64,000 bases of DNA from Pseudomonas brenneri (GCF_007858285.1 NZ_VFIL01000008.1:248001-312000), one strand, 5' to 3'. Positions 34,781 to 43,033 are shown, counted from the first letter of the stretch. Numbers and translations are program-made. The notes: generated by a model not told the origin, from the sequence alone.

Positions 34781-35203
34781 CTACGACTGGATGGGCGGTG
34801 CGCGGCTGCGGGCGCCAGGGAAGATGCTCTGCCGGGCATGGCCCAGGCGCGTTGCAGGGGTGAGGGCGTTGGCCGGTGGTGGGGTGCCAAGGGCCACGAA
34901 TGACACATGGCCAGGCAGGGCCGGGCAACTGAACAGCAGGCTGCAATAGCCGCATTTCTCCCACATGACGTGGTCGGCTGCGGGGGGCTTGGTGTACTCG
35001 GCGGGGTGCTGGGGCGCCGCATGGCAGGTATCGTCCATCGACATCTGCATGGACATGCCGGCGTGATGATCCATCGGCATCGCTTGGGAAATCAGCGGTC
35101 CGATAAAGATCATCAGCATGGCGAACAGGCTGATCCAACTGCCGCGTGCAAGCCTTGCGGGCGTGCGGCGGCGCTTGGTCAATCTGCTGGCGGGAGCACC
35201 CAT
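34781..35203 (-). CDS. DUF2946 family protein, copper cluster
   Basis: A 140-residue protein with one membrane segment (about residues 22-42) and a Met/His-rich stretch MPMDHHAGMSMQMSMDD immediately after it, then CGYCSLLFSCPALPG. This is the DUF2946 pattern: small exported or anchored proteins with MxxH and CxxC motifs found beside copper receptors. Metal binding is inferred from composition and neighbours. It lies 19 bases after the PCu(A)C gene and 95 bases before oprC. Confidence 0.78.
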   Translation of the reverse strand: MGAPASRLTKRRRTPARLARGSWISLFAMLMIFIGPLISQAMPMDHHAGMSMQMSMDDTCHAAPQHPAEYTKPPAADHVMWEKCGYCSLLFSCPALPGHVSFVALGTPPPANALTPATRLGHARQSIFPGARSRAPPIQS

Positions 35204-35222
35204 GGGGGGCGGCCTGTGGTGA

Positions 35223-35705
35223 TTACTGGGCGTGCTTGTGCTCGTGGCCGGTCATCGGCGGTGCTTTCTGGACCGAGACTTCCACGTTGACCGGCCCGGC
35301 CTTTTCGAAGTTCAGGGTCAGCGGGAAGTGCTGGCCGTCGCGCAATTGGCTGCGGTCCTTCAGGTCCAGCAGCATCACGTGATAGGCCATGGGCGCGAAC
35401 GTCAGCTCGCCCTTGGGCGGCACGGCCACGCTGGGCACCTGTTGCATCTTCATCAAGTCGCCCTGCATCACATGCTCATGCAACTCGGCCTTGGCCGCCA
35501 CTGGGGTGTCGACGCTGAGCAGGCGATCCGGGGTTTCGCCCTGGTTATGGATCACAAAGTAGGCGGCAACCGTCGGCGCATTGGGCGGTAATTCCTGTGA
35601 CCAGGGATCGCTCACCAGCAGGTCGCCGGCCTTGTAGTCATCGGCATTGGCGGCACTGAACACAGGCAGCAGCAAGGCCGCCAGAAGCAGGGAAGATTTG
35701 AGCAT
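35223..35705 (-). CDS. PCu(A)C periplasmic copper chaperone
   Basis: A 160-residue exported protein with a signal peptide (residues 1-20). The exact H-X10-M-X21-H-X-M copper(I) motif is met by His76, Met87, His109 and Met111, the fingerprint of PCu(A)C (DUF461). These chaperones carry Cu(I) in the periplasm, for example to cytochrome oxidase. The tail MTGHEHKHAQ adds a second His-rich metal site. It is surrounded by two DUF2946 genes and upstream of oprC on the same strand. Confidence 0.93.
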   Translation of the reverse strand: MLKSSLLLAALLLPVFSAANADDYKAGDLLVSDPWSQELPPNAPTVAAYFVIHNQGETPDRLLSVDTPVAAKAELHEHVMQGDLMKMQQVPSVAVPPKGELTFAPMAYHVMLLDLKDRSQLRDGQHFPLTLNFEKAGPVNVEVSVQKAPPMTGHEHKHAQ

Positions 35706-35750
35706 GGCAGTTCTCCAGAACGATTCAAACGCAGTTCAATTGCGAAGTGA

Positions 35751-36146
35751 TCAGACGGTTGGAGAGGCGCGGGGGTTGAGGCTCGGCCATTGCTGGCGCG
35801 GGGTAGGGTGCTGCAAGACGGGCGATGGCAGGCCAGGCGCCGGGTCGATCCGTGTCAGATACAACTGCGGCACATGCCCCGGCAGCGCCACCAACGGCGC
35901 CGAGCCCGAGCAGCACCAGCAATGCTGCATGGTGGAATGCTCGTCCTGCTGCGGCGCAGGTAGATCCAGCTTGCCCAGGGAGATCGCCACCAGCTTGCTG
36001 CCGTTGGACGAACAGAAACTGCCCCACAGCAATTGTTCGGCCGGGCTCTGCCCCTGCTGCATCGCCCCGGCCATCGGCATGGCAAACGCGTTGAACAGCA
36101 CTGCAAGGCAGGCGATCCAGGCAAATGCAAAGCGTTGACGGGCCAT
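35751..36146 (-). CDS. DUF2946 family protein, first gene of copper operon
   Basis: A 131-residue protein with one N-terminal hydrophobic segment (FAWIACLAVLFNAFAMPMAGAM) and a CxxC-type cluster HCWCCSGSAP, the DUF2946 arrangement. It starts at the ATG at 36146; a TTG nine bases upstream is less likely. It is a distant paralogue of the other DUF2946 gene in this operon. The function is unknown, but association with PCu(A)C and OprC points to periplasmic copper handling. Confidence 0.75.
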   Translation of the reverse strand: MARQRFAFAWIACLAVLFNAFAMPMAGAMQQGQSPAEQLLWGSFCSSNGSKLVAISLGKLDLPAPQQDEHSTMQHCWCCSGSAPLVALPGHVPQLYLTRIDPAPGLPSPVLQHPTPRQQWPSLNPRASPTV

Positions 36147-36169
36147 GGCGGACAATCCGTAGGGTTAAA

Positions 36170-36196
36170 CGATCAGGTGGGTATTTAGCCTGATCG
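36170..36196. promoter_or_regulatory. Inverted repeat upstream of the copper operon
   Basis: CGATCAGG (36170-36177) and CCTGATCG (36189-36196) form a perfect 8-bp inverted repeat with an 11-base spacer, 24-50 bases upstream of the first copper gene. Position suggests an operator overlapping the promoter or leader. It does not resemble the CueR (ACCTTCC) or Fur consensus. Most of the rest of the gap 36147-36419 is a REPIN. Confidence 0.5.
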
Positions 36197-36312
36197 AGGG
36201 GCATAAGTAAAAAGGGCCGGTGTGGTTTGGTGTCGCAGTGCTGCGTGTGGGCTATGGCTTTGATGATAGACGGGAACGAGAGAATACCAATCTCCAAAAC
36301 GCCGCAGCCCTA

Positions 36313-36407
36313 AATGTGGGAGTGGGCTTGCCCACGATAGCGGTGTATCAGTCAGTACATCGGTTACTGACATACCGCAATCGCGGGCAAGCCCGCTCCC
36401 ACATTTG
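36313..36407. repeat. REPIN with two different REP variants
   Basis: The left REP reads AAATGTGGGAGTGGGCTTGC with core GTGGGCTTGCCCAC; the right REP has core GCGGGCAAGCCCGC. Each keeps its own perfect hairpin, so the bases differ in a compensated way. Lies between cobK and the copper operon. Confidence 0.88.
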
Positions 36408-36419
36408 AGCTGCGTTGTT

Positions 36420-37130
36420 CTATAAAGCCTGCAGTACCGAGTCGACGGTCAAAAACTCCCGATCCACCCCCGCCAACACTGGCCGCTGCAAAACCACCAC
36501 CGGCACGCCGCGCTCGCGGGCCACTTCCAGCTTGGGCTCGGTGGCGCTGCTGCCGCTGTTCTTGCTGATCAACACATCAATCTGTCTGCGCTCGAACAAC
36601 GCCCGCTCATCCTCAAGCAAAAACGGCCCACGGGCGCCGATCACTTCGCAGCGTGCGTTGCCGGGGTAGGTGTCCAGTGCGCGCAAGGTCCAGAACTGTT
36701 CGGCAGGGATTTCGTCGAGGTGTTGCAGCGGTTCGCGACCGAGGGTGAACAACGGGCGCTTGAAGGGTTTCAGGGTTTCGATCAGCTCGGCCCAGTCACT
36801 GACTTCGCGCCAGTCATCGCCGGGCTGTGGCTGCCAAGCCGGGCGGCGCAGGGCCCAGCAGGGGATATGGCACAAGCGTGCGGCCTGGGCGGCGTTGGCA
36901 CTGATGTGTGCGGCGTAGGGGTGGGTGGCGTCGAGGATCAGGCTGATGTTTTCGGTGCGGACAAACTGCGCCAACCCCTCGGCACCGCCGTAGCCGCCTA
37001 CGCGCACCTGACACGCCAGGTCGGTGGGCACCCGGCCGATCCCGGCCAGGCTGTAGATGTGTTGTGGCCCCAGGGTGCGGGCGATGGCCAGGGCTTCCGT
37101 CACGCCGCCCAGCAGCAGGATGCGCTTCAT
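36420..37130 (-). CDS. cobK: Precorrin-6A reductase CobK
   Basis: A 236-residue NADPH-dependent reductase of cobalamin synthesis starting MKRILLLGGVTEALAIARTL, with RVGGYGGAEGLAQFV, the conserved DATHPYAAHISANAA, and SKNSGSSATEPKLEVARERG near the C-terminus. It converts precorrin-6A to precorrin-6B, the substrate of CobL encoded immediately upstream in the same operon (ATGA overlap, 37127-37130). Confidence 0.95.
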   Translation of the reverse strand: MKRILLLGGVTEALAIARTLGPQHIYSLAGIGRVPTDLACQVRVGGYGGAEGLAQFVRTENISLILDATHPYAAHISANAAQAARLCHIPCWALRRPAWQPQPGDDWREVSDWAELIETLKPFKRPLFTLGREPLQHLDEIPAEQFWTLRALDTYPGNARCEVIGARGPFLLEDERALFERRQIDVLISKNSGSSATEPKLEVARERGVPVVVLQRPVLAGVDREFLTVDSVLQAL

Positions 37131-38332
37131 AGCGGCTTGATCACTTCCAGCAAGGTGATGGGCAACGCCTGGCGCCAAGTGTCGAACTCGCCCAGGGGCT
37201 GGGCCTGGGCCACATGAATGCGGGTCAGTTCGCCGCCATGTTGCGCGCGCCAACTCATCAAGGTCATTTCGCTTTGCAGGGTCACGGCATTGGCTACCAG
37301 CCGGCCACCGGGCCGCAGGTGCTGCCAGCAGGTATCGAGCACGCCATCGCGGGTCACGCCGCCGCCGATGAAGACCGCATCGGGTACCTCCAACCCTGCC
37401 AGGGCCTGGGGGGCGCTGCCGCGAATCAGTTGCAGGCCGGGCACGCCGAGGGCGTCGCGGTTGTGCTCGATCAACTGCTGGCGGCCGGCATCGGCCTCAA
37501 TCGCCAGGGCGCGGCAGTTGGGGTGGGCGCGCATCCATTCGATACCGATGGAGCCGCTGCCGGCGCCGACGTCCCACAGCAGTTCACCGGGGGTTGGCGC
37601 AAGGCGCGCCAGGGTCATGGCGCGTACATCGCGCTTGGTCAGTTGCCCGTCATGTTTGAACGCCGAGTCTGGCAGGCCCGCCAGGCGCGACAGGCGTGGG
37701 GTGTCGATAGCGGCGAGGCAGTCGATAGCCACCAGGTTCAACGGCGCAATTGGCGCGTCTTGCCAGGTGTCAGCGTGGCCATCGATCCGCCGCTCTGCCG
37801 CACCGCCCAGGTGTTCAAACACACTCAAGCGGCTCGCGCCGAACCCGCTGGCGCGTAACAGCGCGGCTATCGCCGCCGGGCTCTGGCCGTCATTGCTCAA
37901 CACCAGCAAGCGCACGCCGCTGGACAGATGGGCATTGAGTGCCGCCAACGGACGGGCGACCACCGATAAGGTCACCACTTCCTGCAATGGCCAGCCCAAG
38001 CGTGCCGCCGCCAGTGACACCGAAGAGGGCGCCGGCAGGATCAACAGCTCATCCGTCGCCACCAGCCGCGCCAGGCTGGCGCCGACGCCGTAGAACATCG
38101 GATCGCCGCTGGCCAGTACGCACACCGCCTCACCCCGTCGCGCCAGGATCGGCTCCAGGGAAAACGGGCTGGGCCATAGCTCGCGCTCACCGCGAATGCA
38201 CACCGGCAGCAAATCCAGCTGGCGCTGGCCGCCAACAATCCGCGAGGCGCGCAGCAGCGCATGCCGGGCATTCCTGCCCAGCCCCTTGAAGCCGTCTTCA
38301 CCGATGCCTACTACTGTCAGCCAGGGCGACAT
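37127..38332 (-). CDS. cobL: Precorrin-6Y C5,15-methyltransferase CobL (CbiE-CbiT fusion)
   Basis: A 401-residue bifunctional enzyme. The N-terminal CbiE tetrapyrrole methylase domain begins WLTVVGIGEDGFKGLGR and has LASGDPMFYGVGA. The C-terminal CbiT domain has RDVRAMTLARLAPTPGELLWDVGAGSGSIGIEW and the VFIGGGVTRDG motif. It methylates C5 and C15 and decarboxylates precorrin-6B to give precorrin-8. It is divergent from cobG (96-base gap) and overlaps cobK by four bases. Confidence 0.95.
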   Translation of the reverse strand: MSPWLTVVGIGEDGFKGLGRNARHALLRASRIVGGQRQLDLLPVCIRGERELWPSPFSLEPILARRGEAVCVLASGDPMFYGVGASLARLVATDELLILPAPSSVSLAAARLGWPLQEVVTLSVVARPLAALNAHLSSGVRLLVLSNDGQSPAAIAALLRASGFGASRLSVFEHLGGAAERRIDGHADTWQDAPIAPLNLVAIDCLAAIDTPRLSRLAGLPDSAFKHDGQLTKRDVRAMTLARLAPTPGELLWDVGAGSGSIGIEWMRAHPNCRALAIEADAGRQQLIEHNRDALGVPGLQLIRGSAPQALAGLEVPDAVFIGGGVTRDGVLDTCWQHLRPGGRLVANAVTLQSEMTLMSWRAQHGGELTRIHVAQAQPLGEFDTWRQALPITLLEVIKPL

Positions 38333-38428
38333 ATTGATTCCTTGAACGACATCCGACGGGCAGGCTTTTCATGCCGTCGGACAAAGCAGGCATAATACCG
38401 CGCCTTTGCCCGTAAACCGGTAGCCCCC

Positions 38429-39748
38429 GTGAAGCCACTTCCACTGTCCAGCAGCAAACGTCCCTCGGGTTGTCCGGGGTTGCTGCGTATTGTCCAGGCC
38501 TTGGATGGCGGGATCTGCCGGATCAAGTTGGCGGGCGGCGTCATCCGCGCCGAACAGGCGATGGCTGTGGCGTATGCGGCCCACACCTGGGCGGGCGGGG
38601 TGATCGAGGCGACCAACCGCGCCAACCTGCAGATTCGCGGCATCGGCCAGGAACACGATGGCCTGGTCACGCACCTGCTGGATGCCGGTCTTGGGCCGAC
38701 CACCGCGGGCGGTGATGACGTGCGCAATGTGATGCTCAGCCCCGGTGCCGGCATTGATCGCGACATGCTGCTGGACACCCGGCCCCTGGCAGAGCAGGTC
38801 CTCGCTACTCTGCAAAGCCATCCGCGCTTTCATGAGTTGTCGGCCAAGTTCGCCGTGCAACTGGACGGCGGTGAGGCGCTGGCGATGCTCGATCATCACC
38901 ACGACCTGTGGTTGTCAGCCTATCAAGCACAAGGCCAGACTTTGTTGGCGTTCGGCCTGGCCGGCTGTCCCGGTCGTGATCGGCCGCTGGCCGCCGTAAC
39001 CCTGGACCAAGGCTATGCGCTGGTCGTTGCGGTGCTGGAACTGTTTCTCGACCTGGCCCGGCCCGACCAGAACCGTATGCGCGACCTGCTGGCGCAAACG
39101 TCTGTGGATAACTTCCTCGCACGCTTGAACCTGCCGTTACTTCCCGCCGACGGCTATCGTTGCCGCGCCAACCCGCCCCTGTTGCGCCTGGGCACTTATC
39201 CACAGCGCCAATCTCAGCAGGTCTACGTCGCCGCCGTCGCGCCATTGGGGCGACTGGACTCGGCCATGCTGCGCGGCGCCGCACAACTGGCCCTCGCTCA
39301 TGGCGACGGCACATTGCGCTTCACCCCATGGCAAGGCCTGCTGCTGCCCAACTTGGCGCCGGACGCTGCCCCGCGCGTCACCGACGGCCTGGCGCAGTTG
39401 GGCTTCCTCTGTTCTGCCGAGCAGGCGCTGGCGCGGCTGATTGCCTGCACCGGCTCCAGCGGCTGTGCCAAGGCCCAGGCCGACACCAAGGCCGATGCCC
39501 TGCACCTGGCCACACTGTTGCAGGATCACGTCCAGGGCCTCGACGTGCACCTGTCCGGCTGCCCGCGCACTTGCGCCGCCGCGCACATTGCCCCGGTCAC
39601 CTTGCTGGCGGTGGGCGTCGGGCACTACGACCTCTATTTTCGCGATGCAGCCCAGCCGGGTTTCGGCCGGCTGCACGCGCACAACCTTTCTATTGAAGCG
39701 GCGGGCGCCGTGTTGCGTGCCCGTCCACGGAGCAACACCGATGATTGA
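38429..39748 (+). CDS. cobG: Precorrin-3B synthase CobG
   Basis: A 439-residue Fe-S mono-oxygenase of the aerobic B12 pathway, related to sulfite reductase: two nitrite/sulfite reductase half-domains, the N-terminal one beginning RPSGCPGLLRIVQALDGGI and the second with GDGTLRFTPWQGLLLPNL. The four cluster cysteines are in ACTGSSGCAKAQADTK and SGCPRTCAAAH. The best start is a GTG at 38429; no upstream ATG was found in frame. First gene of cobG-cobH-cobI-cbiG::cobJ. No cobalamin riboswitch signature was seen in the 96-base divergent gap. Confidence 0.94.
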   Translation: MKPLPLSSSKRPSGCPGLLRIVQALDGGICRIKLAGGVIRAEQAMAVAYAAHTWAGGVIEATNRANLQIRGIGQEHDGLVTHLLDAGLGPTTAGGDDVRNVMLSPGAGIDRDMLLDTRPLAEQVLATLQSHPRFHELSAKFAVQLDGGEALAMLDHHHDLWLSAYQAQGQTLLAFGLAGCPGRDRPLAAVTLDQGYALVVAVLELFLDLARPDQNRMRDLLAQTSVDNFLARLNLPLLPADGYRCRANPPLLRLGTYPQRQSQQVYVAAVAPLGRLDSAMLRGAAQLALAHGDGTLRFTPWQGLLLPNLAPDAAPRVTDGLAQLGFLCSAEQALARLIACTGSSGCAKAQADTKADALHLATLLQDHVQGLDVHLSGCPRTCAAAHIAPVTLLAVGVGHYDLYFRDAAQPGFGRLHAHNLSIEAAGAVLRARPRSNTDD

Positions 39749-40367
39749 TTACATCCGCGACGGTCAGGAGATCTATCGCAACTCCTTTGCGATCATTCGC
39801 GCAGAGGCCAAGTTGGATCGCATTCCGGCCGACCTGGAAAAACTCGCCGTGCGGGTGATTCACGCCTGCGGCATGGTCGAGGCCATCGACGGTCTGCAGT
39901 TTTCCGAAGGCGCGGGCAAGGCCGGGCGTGAGGCCCTGGCGGCAGGTGCGCCAATCCTGTGTGATGCGCGGATGGTCTGCGAAGGCGTGACCCGTGCACG
40001 TCTGCCGGCCAACAACCCGGTGATCTGCACCTTGCGCGACGATAGCGTGCCGGAGTTGGCGCGGGAATTGGGCAACACCCGTTCCGCTGCGGCCCTGGAG
40101 CTGTGGCGCCCGCACCTGGCAGGCAGCGTGGTGGTGATCGGCAATGCGCCGACGGCCTTGTTCTATCTGCTGGAAATGCTCGACGCCGGTGCCCCGAAGC
40201 CGGCGCTGATCCTCGGTTTCCCGGTCGGCTTTGTGGGCGCCGCCGAGTCCAAGGCGATGCTCGCCGCCGACAGCCGTGGCGTGCCGTTTGTGATCATGCA
40301 AGGCCGCCTGGGCGGCAGTGCGATGGCCGCTGCGGCGGTCAACGCACTGGCCACGGAGGTCGAATAA
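39741..40367 (+). CDS. cobH: Precorrin-8X methylmutase CobH
   Basis: A 208-residue mutase starting MIDYIRDGQEIYRNSFAIIR. It has the catalytic histidine region VRVIHACGMVEAIDGLQFSE and the conserved GFPVGFVGAAESKAML. It moves the C11 methyl group to C12, giving hydrogenobyrinate. It overlaps the cobG stop by 8 bases and shares one base with the cobI start, so the genes are coupled. Confidence 0.96.
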   Translation: MIDYIRDGQEIYRNSFAIIRAEAKLDRIPADLEKLAVRVIHACGMVEAIDGLQFSEGAGKAGREALAAGAPILCDARMVCEGVTRARLPANNPVICTLRDDSVPELARELGNTRSAAALELWRPHLAGSVVVIGNAPTALFYLLEMLDAGAPKPALILGFPVGFVGAAESKAMLAADSRGVPFVIMQGRLGGSAMAAAAVNALATEVE

Positions 40368-41098
40368 TGCAGGCGCGTGGACGTTTGATCGGCCTGGGTG
40401 TCGGCCCCGGTGACCCGGAGCTGATTACCCTCAAGGCCTTGCGCCTGCTGCGCGAGTCGCCGGTGGTGGCGTATTTCGTGGCCAAGGGCAAGAAAGGCAA
40501 CGCCTTTGGCATTATCGAAGAGCACCTGGTGCCCGAGCAGACGCTGATGCCGCTGGTGTACCCGGTGACCACCGAAGCCTTGCCGGCGCCACTGTCTTAT
40601 GAACAGGTGATCAGCGATTTCTACGACGCCGCCAGTGTCGACGTGGCCGCGCACCTGGATGCCGGGCGCGATGTGGCGGTGATCTGCGAAGGCGATCCGT
40701 TCTTCTATGGCTCCTACATGTACCTGCATGACCGCCTGGCCGAGCGCTACGAGGCCCAGGTCATTCCGGGCGTGTGCTCGATGCTCGGCGGCGCCTCGGT
40801 GCTGGGTGCGCCGTTGGTGTATCGCAACCAGAGCCTGTCGGTATTGTCCGGGGTGCTGCCCCATGACGAACTCAAGCGGCGTCTGGCGGATGCCGATGCG
40901 GCGGTGATCATGAAGCTGGGGCGCAACTTTACCAAGGTGCGCCAGGTCCTTGAGGAACTGGGGCTGGCCGGGCGCGCGCTGTATGTGGAGCGTGCGACCA
41001 TGGCCAACCAGAAAATCGTTGCGCTGGATCAGGTCGAGCCCATGTCCTCACCGTATTTCTCGCTGATCATCGTGCCGGGCGAAAGGTGGCAGGGTTGA
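40367..41098 (+). CDS. cobI: Precorrin-2 C20-methyltransferase CobI
   Basis: A 243-residue tetrapyrrole methylase with the SAM-binding GLGVGPGDPELITLKALRLL, VAVICEGDPFFYGSYMYLH, VIPGVCSMLGGASVLGAPLVY and the C-terminal YFSLIIVPGERW. It makes precorrin-3A from precorrin-2. Its ATG overlaps the cobH stop (TAATG) and its stop overlaps the next gene (TGATG), so translation is coupled through the whole operon. Confidence 0.96.
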   Translation: MQARGRLIGLGVGPGDPELITLKALRLLRESPVVAYFVAKGKKGNAFGIIEEHLVPEQTLMPLVYPVTTEALPAPLSYEQVISDFYDAASVDVAAHLDAGRDVAVICEGDPFFYGSYMYLHDRLAERYEAQVIPGVCSMLGGASVLGAPLVYRNQSLSVLSGVLPHDELKRRLADADAAVIMKLGRNFTKVRQVLEELGLAGRALYVERATMANQKIVALDQVEPMSSPYFSLIIVPGERWQG

Positions 41099-42735
41099 TG
41101 ACGCCGGCGATCGTAATCCTCGGCCAGGGCAGCCTGGCCACGGCCCGCAGCATCCAGCAGCTGTATCCCGGCGCCTTGATCCATGGCCTGGCCGGCCGGG
41201 TGGAGGGCGCCGACCAGGCCTACAGCGAATTTGGCACGACCGTGCGCCAGCTGTATCAGCAGGGCACGCCGATCATTGCCCTGTGCGCGGCCGGGATTGT
41301 GATCCGCACCCTGGCGGCGCAGTTGCTGGAAAAAGGCGAGGAGCCGGCCGTGCTGGCTGTCGCCGAAGATGGCAGCGCAGTGGTGCCGTTGCTGGGTGGC
41401 CTGGGCGGGGTGAATATCATGGCGCGGGAAATCGCGGCGGCCCTGGGTGTGGCGGCTGCGATTACCACCAGTGGCGAGCTGCGGTTCGGCACCTGCCTGC
41501 TCAACCCGCCCCAGGGCTATCAACTGGCCGACCTGGAACTGGGCAAACGTTTTGTCTCGGACTTGCTGGCCGGCGAACATGTGCGTATCGAAGGCGCCGC
41601 GCCGTGGCTGGACCAGGCCAACCTGGCGCAGGACCAGCAGGCGCACCTGAGCATTCATATCGGCAGTGCCGAGCGTGTGCCGGCGGACAACGAGTTGCTG
41701 ATCTATCCGAAAAACACCTGGGTGGCCTGCCGTCCAGGTGCCGGGCTGGCTGCACGGGTTCGCCAGGCGTTGCAGCAGGACGGTATCGCCGTGCAATCGC
41801 TGGCGTGCCTGCTGGGTGATGATGCCGACATGGCTTGCGGTGAACTGCATGAGGCAGCGCTGGAACTGGGTGTGCCGTTACGGTTTACGGCGTTGGCCGC
41901 TGGGCCGGAGATTGTCATCCACTCGACCGCTGCGCCGGTGGATCTGGCGCAACTGGGTCGTCCCCGTGGCCGCCTCGCGGTGATCGGCCTGGGCCCTGGC
42001 GCTGCCGAACTGATGGTGCCGGCGGTCAAGGCCGAACTGGCGCGTTGCACCGATGTGCTGGGCTACGAAACCTATGTGCGCATGGCCGGGCCGTTTCGTG
42101 CCGACCAGGTGCAGCATTGCACCGACAACCGCGAAGAGATGCAACGGGCGCGGCACGCCTTCGAGCTGGCGGCCCTGGGCCGTTCGGTGGTGGTGGTGTC
42201 TTCCGGCGACCCGGGTGTATTTGCCATGGCGGCGGCGGTGCTGGAAGCGTTGCACGAGTCCAGCGACCCGGCCTGGCAGCGGGTCGAACTGGAGATCCTG
42301 CCGGGGGTCTCGGCGTCCCTCGCTACGGCGGCCCAGGCGGGTGCACCGTTGGGGCATGACTTCTGCGTGATGTCGCTGTCGGACAACCTCAAGCCCTGGT
42401 CCATCATCGAGAAGCGCCTGGACCTGGCGTGCCAGGCCGACCTGGCCCTGGCGTTCTACAACCCCATCTCCCGTTCGCGGCCATGGCAACTGGGGCGTGC
42501 CCTGGAGATCGTGGCCCAGCATCGTATCGCCGCAACACCTGTAGTGCTGGGGCGTGATATCGGTCGCCCGGGGCAGACGCTGCGCACCACCACCCTGGGG
42601 CAACTGACCCCGGACCAGGTAGACATGCGCACCATGGTGCTGATCGGTTCGTCCACCACCTGCGCGTTCCCTCGGGTGGGCGGTGGAGAGTGGGTGTACA
42701 CGCCACGCTGGTATGGCGAGAAGCCGGCCTCCTGA
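41098..42735 (+). CDS. cobJ: CbiG-CobJ fusion: precorrin-3B C17-methyltransferase with CbiG-like N-terminal domain
   Basis: A 545-residue fusion. Residues 1-285 resemble CbiG/CobE: IIALCAAGIVIRTLAAQL, VVPLLGGLGGVNIMAREIA, and the C-terminal CobE-like part VACRPGAGLAARVRQALQQ and FTALAAGPEIVIHSTAAPVD. From residue 291 a tetrapyrrole methylase domain begins (GRLAVIGLGPGAAELMVPAV), with VVVSSGDPGVFAMAAAVLEAL and LPGVSASLATAAQAGAPLGHD. It performs the ring-contracting C17 methylation of precorrin-3B. CbiG is best known from the anaerobic pathway, so its presence beside the oxygen-using CobG is notable. The start is the ATG overlapping the cobI stop. Confidence 0.92.
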   Translation: MTPAIVILGQGSLATARSIQQLYPGALIHGLAGRVEGADQAYSEFGTTVRQLYQQGTPIIALCAAGIVIRTLAAQLLEKGEEPAVLAVAEDGSAVVPLLGGLGGVNIMAREIAAALGVAAAITTSGELRFGTCLLNPPQGYQLADLELGKRFVSDLLAGEHVRIEGAAPWLDQANLAQDQQAHLSIHIGSAERVPADNELLIYPKNTWVACRPGAGLAARVRQALQQDGIAVQSLACLLGDDADMACGELHEAALELGVPLRFTALAAGPEIVIHSTAAPVDLAQLGRPRGRLAVIGLGPGAAELMVPAVKAELARCTDVLGYETYVRMAGPFRADQVQHCTDNREEMQRARHAFELAALGRSVVVVSSGDPGVFAMAAAVLEALHESSDPAWQRVELEILPGVSASLATAAQAGAPLGHDFCVMSLSDNLKPWSIIEKRLDLACQADLALAFYNPISRSRPWQLGRALEIVAQHRIAATPVVLGRDIGRPGQTLRTTTLGQLTPDQVDMRTMVLIGSSTTCAFPRVGGGEWVYTPRWYGEKPAS

Positions 42736-42739
42736 AACG

Positions 42740-42766
42740 ACGGCGGCCCCGCAATGGGGCCGCCGT
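42740..42766 (+). terminator. Strong GC hairpin after the cob operon
   Basis: CGGCGGCCCC / GGGGCCGCCG with a GCAAT loop, starting 5 bases after the cobJ stop. The stem is very stable but is followed by GCTGTCAG rather than a T-run, so it may end transcription inefficiently or serve as an RNA 3' end barrier. The following 250 bases to 43020 are distinctly AT-richer than the neighbours and hold no gene I could support. Confidence 0.55.
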
Positions 42767-43000
42767 GCTGTCAGAGAAAGCCCATTGCCGACGACAGAAA
42801 TTTCTTTGTTCAGCCCCGCTGATTCTCAATGCAATTAACGGTTCCTCTCTATTAGTTGCAGAAAGTAAGCCTGCCGTTATCAGTCGCCAGTTCATCCCCA
42901 CTGTTTGCGGGGCGGGGCAGCCAATGTCGACTTTTCCTACGCTTTAAAGGCCTTCTCGTACCTCCTGAAAAAGTTCAATCGGGCGACTAGTGTTTGTTGT

Positions 43001-43020
43001 AAGCCCGTGTGGGTTTTTTG
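43001..43020 (+). terminator. Terminator-like hairpin just upstream of the orphan gene RBS
   Basis: AAGCCCGTGTGGGTTTTTTG: a short imperfect stem (CCC/GGG extended by A-T pairs around a GTGT loop) followed by six T. It ends two bases before the GGAG ribosome-binding site of the 43034 gene, a position suited to attenuation. It may also simply end read-through from cobJ. The stem is weak. Confidence 0.35.
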
Positions 43021-43033
43021 TGGAGAAACAGTT

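Noticed and set aside
38333..38428. Possible cobalamin riboswitch between cobL and cobG
   Set aside because: The divergent gap is only 96 bases, too short for the roughly 200-base element, and no B12-box sequence (GCCACTG context) was found.
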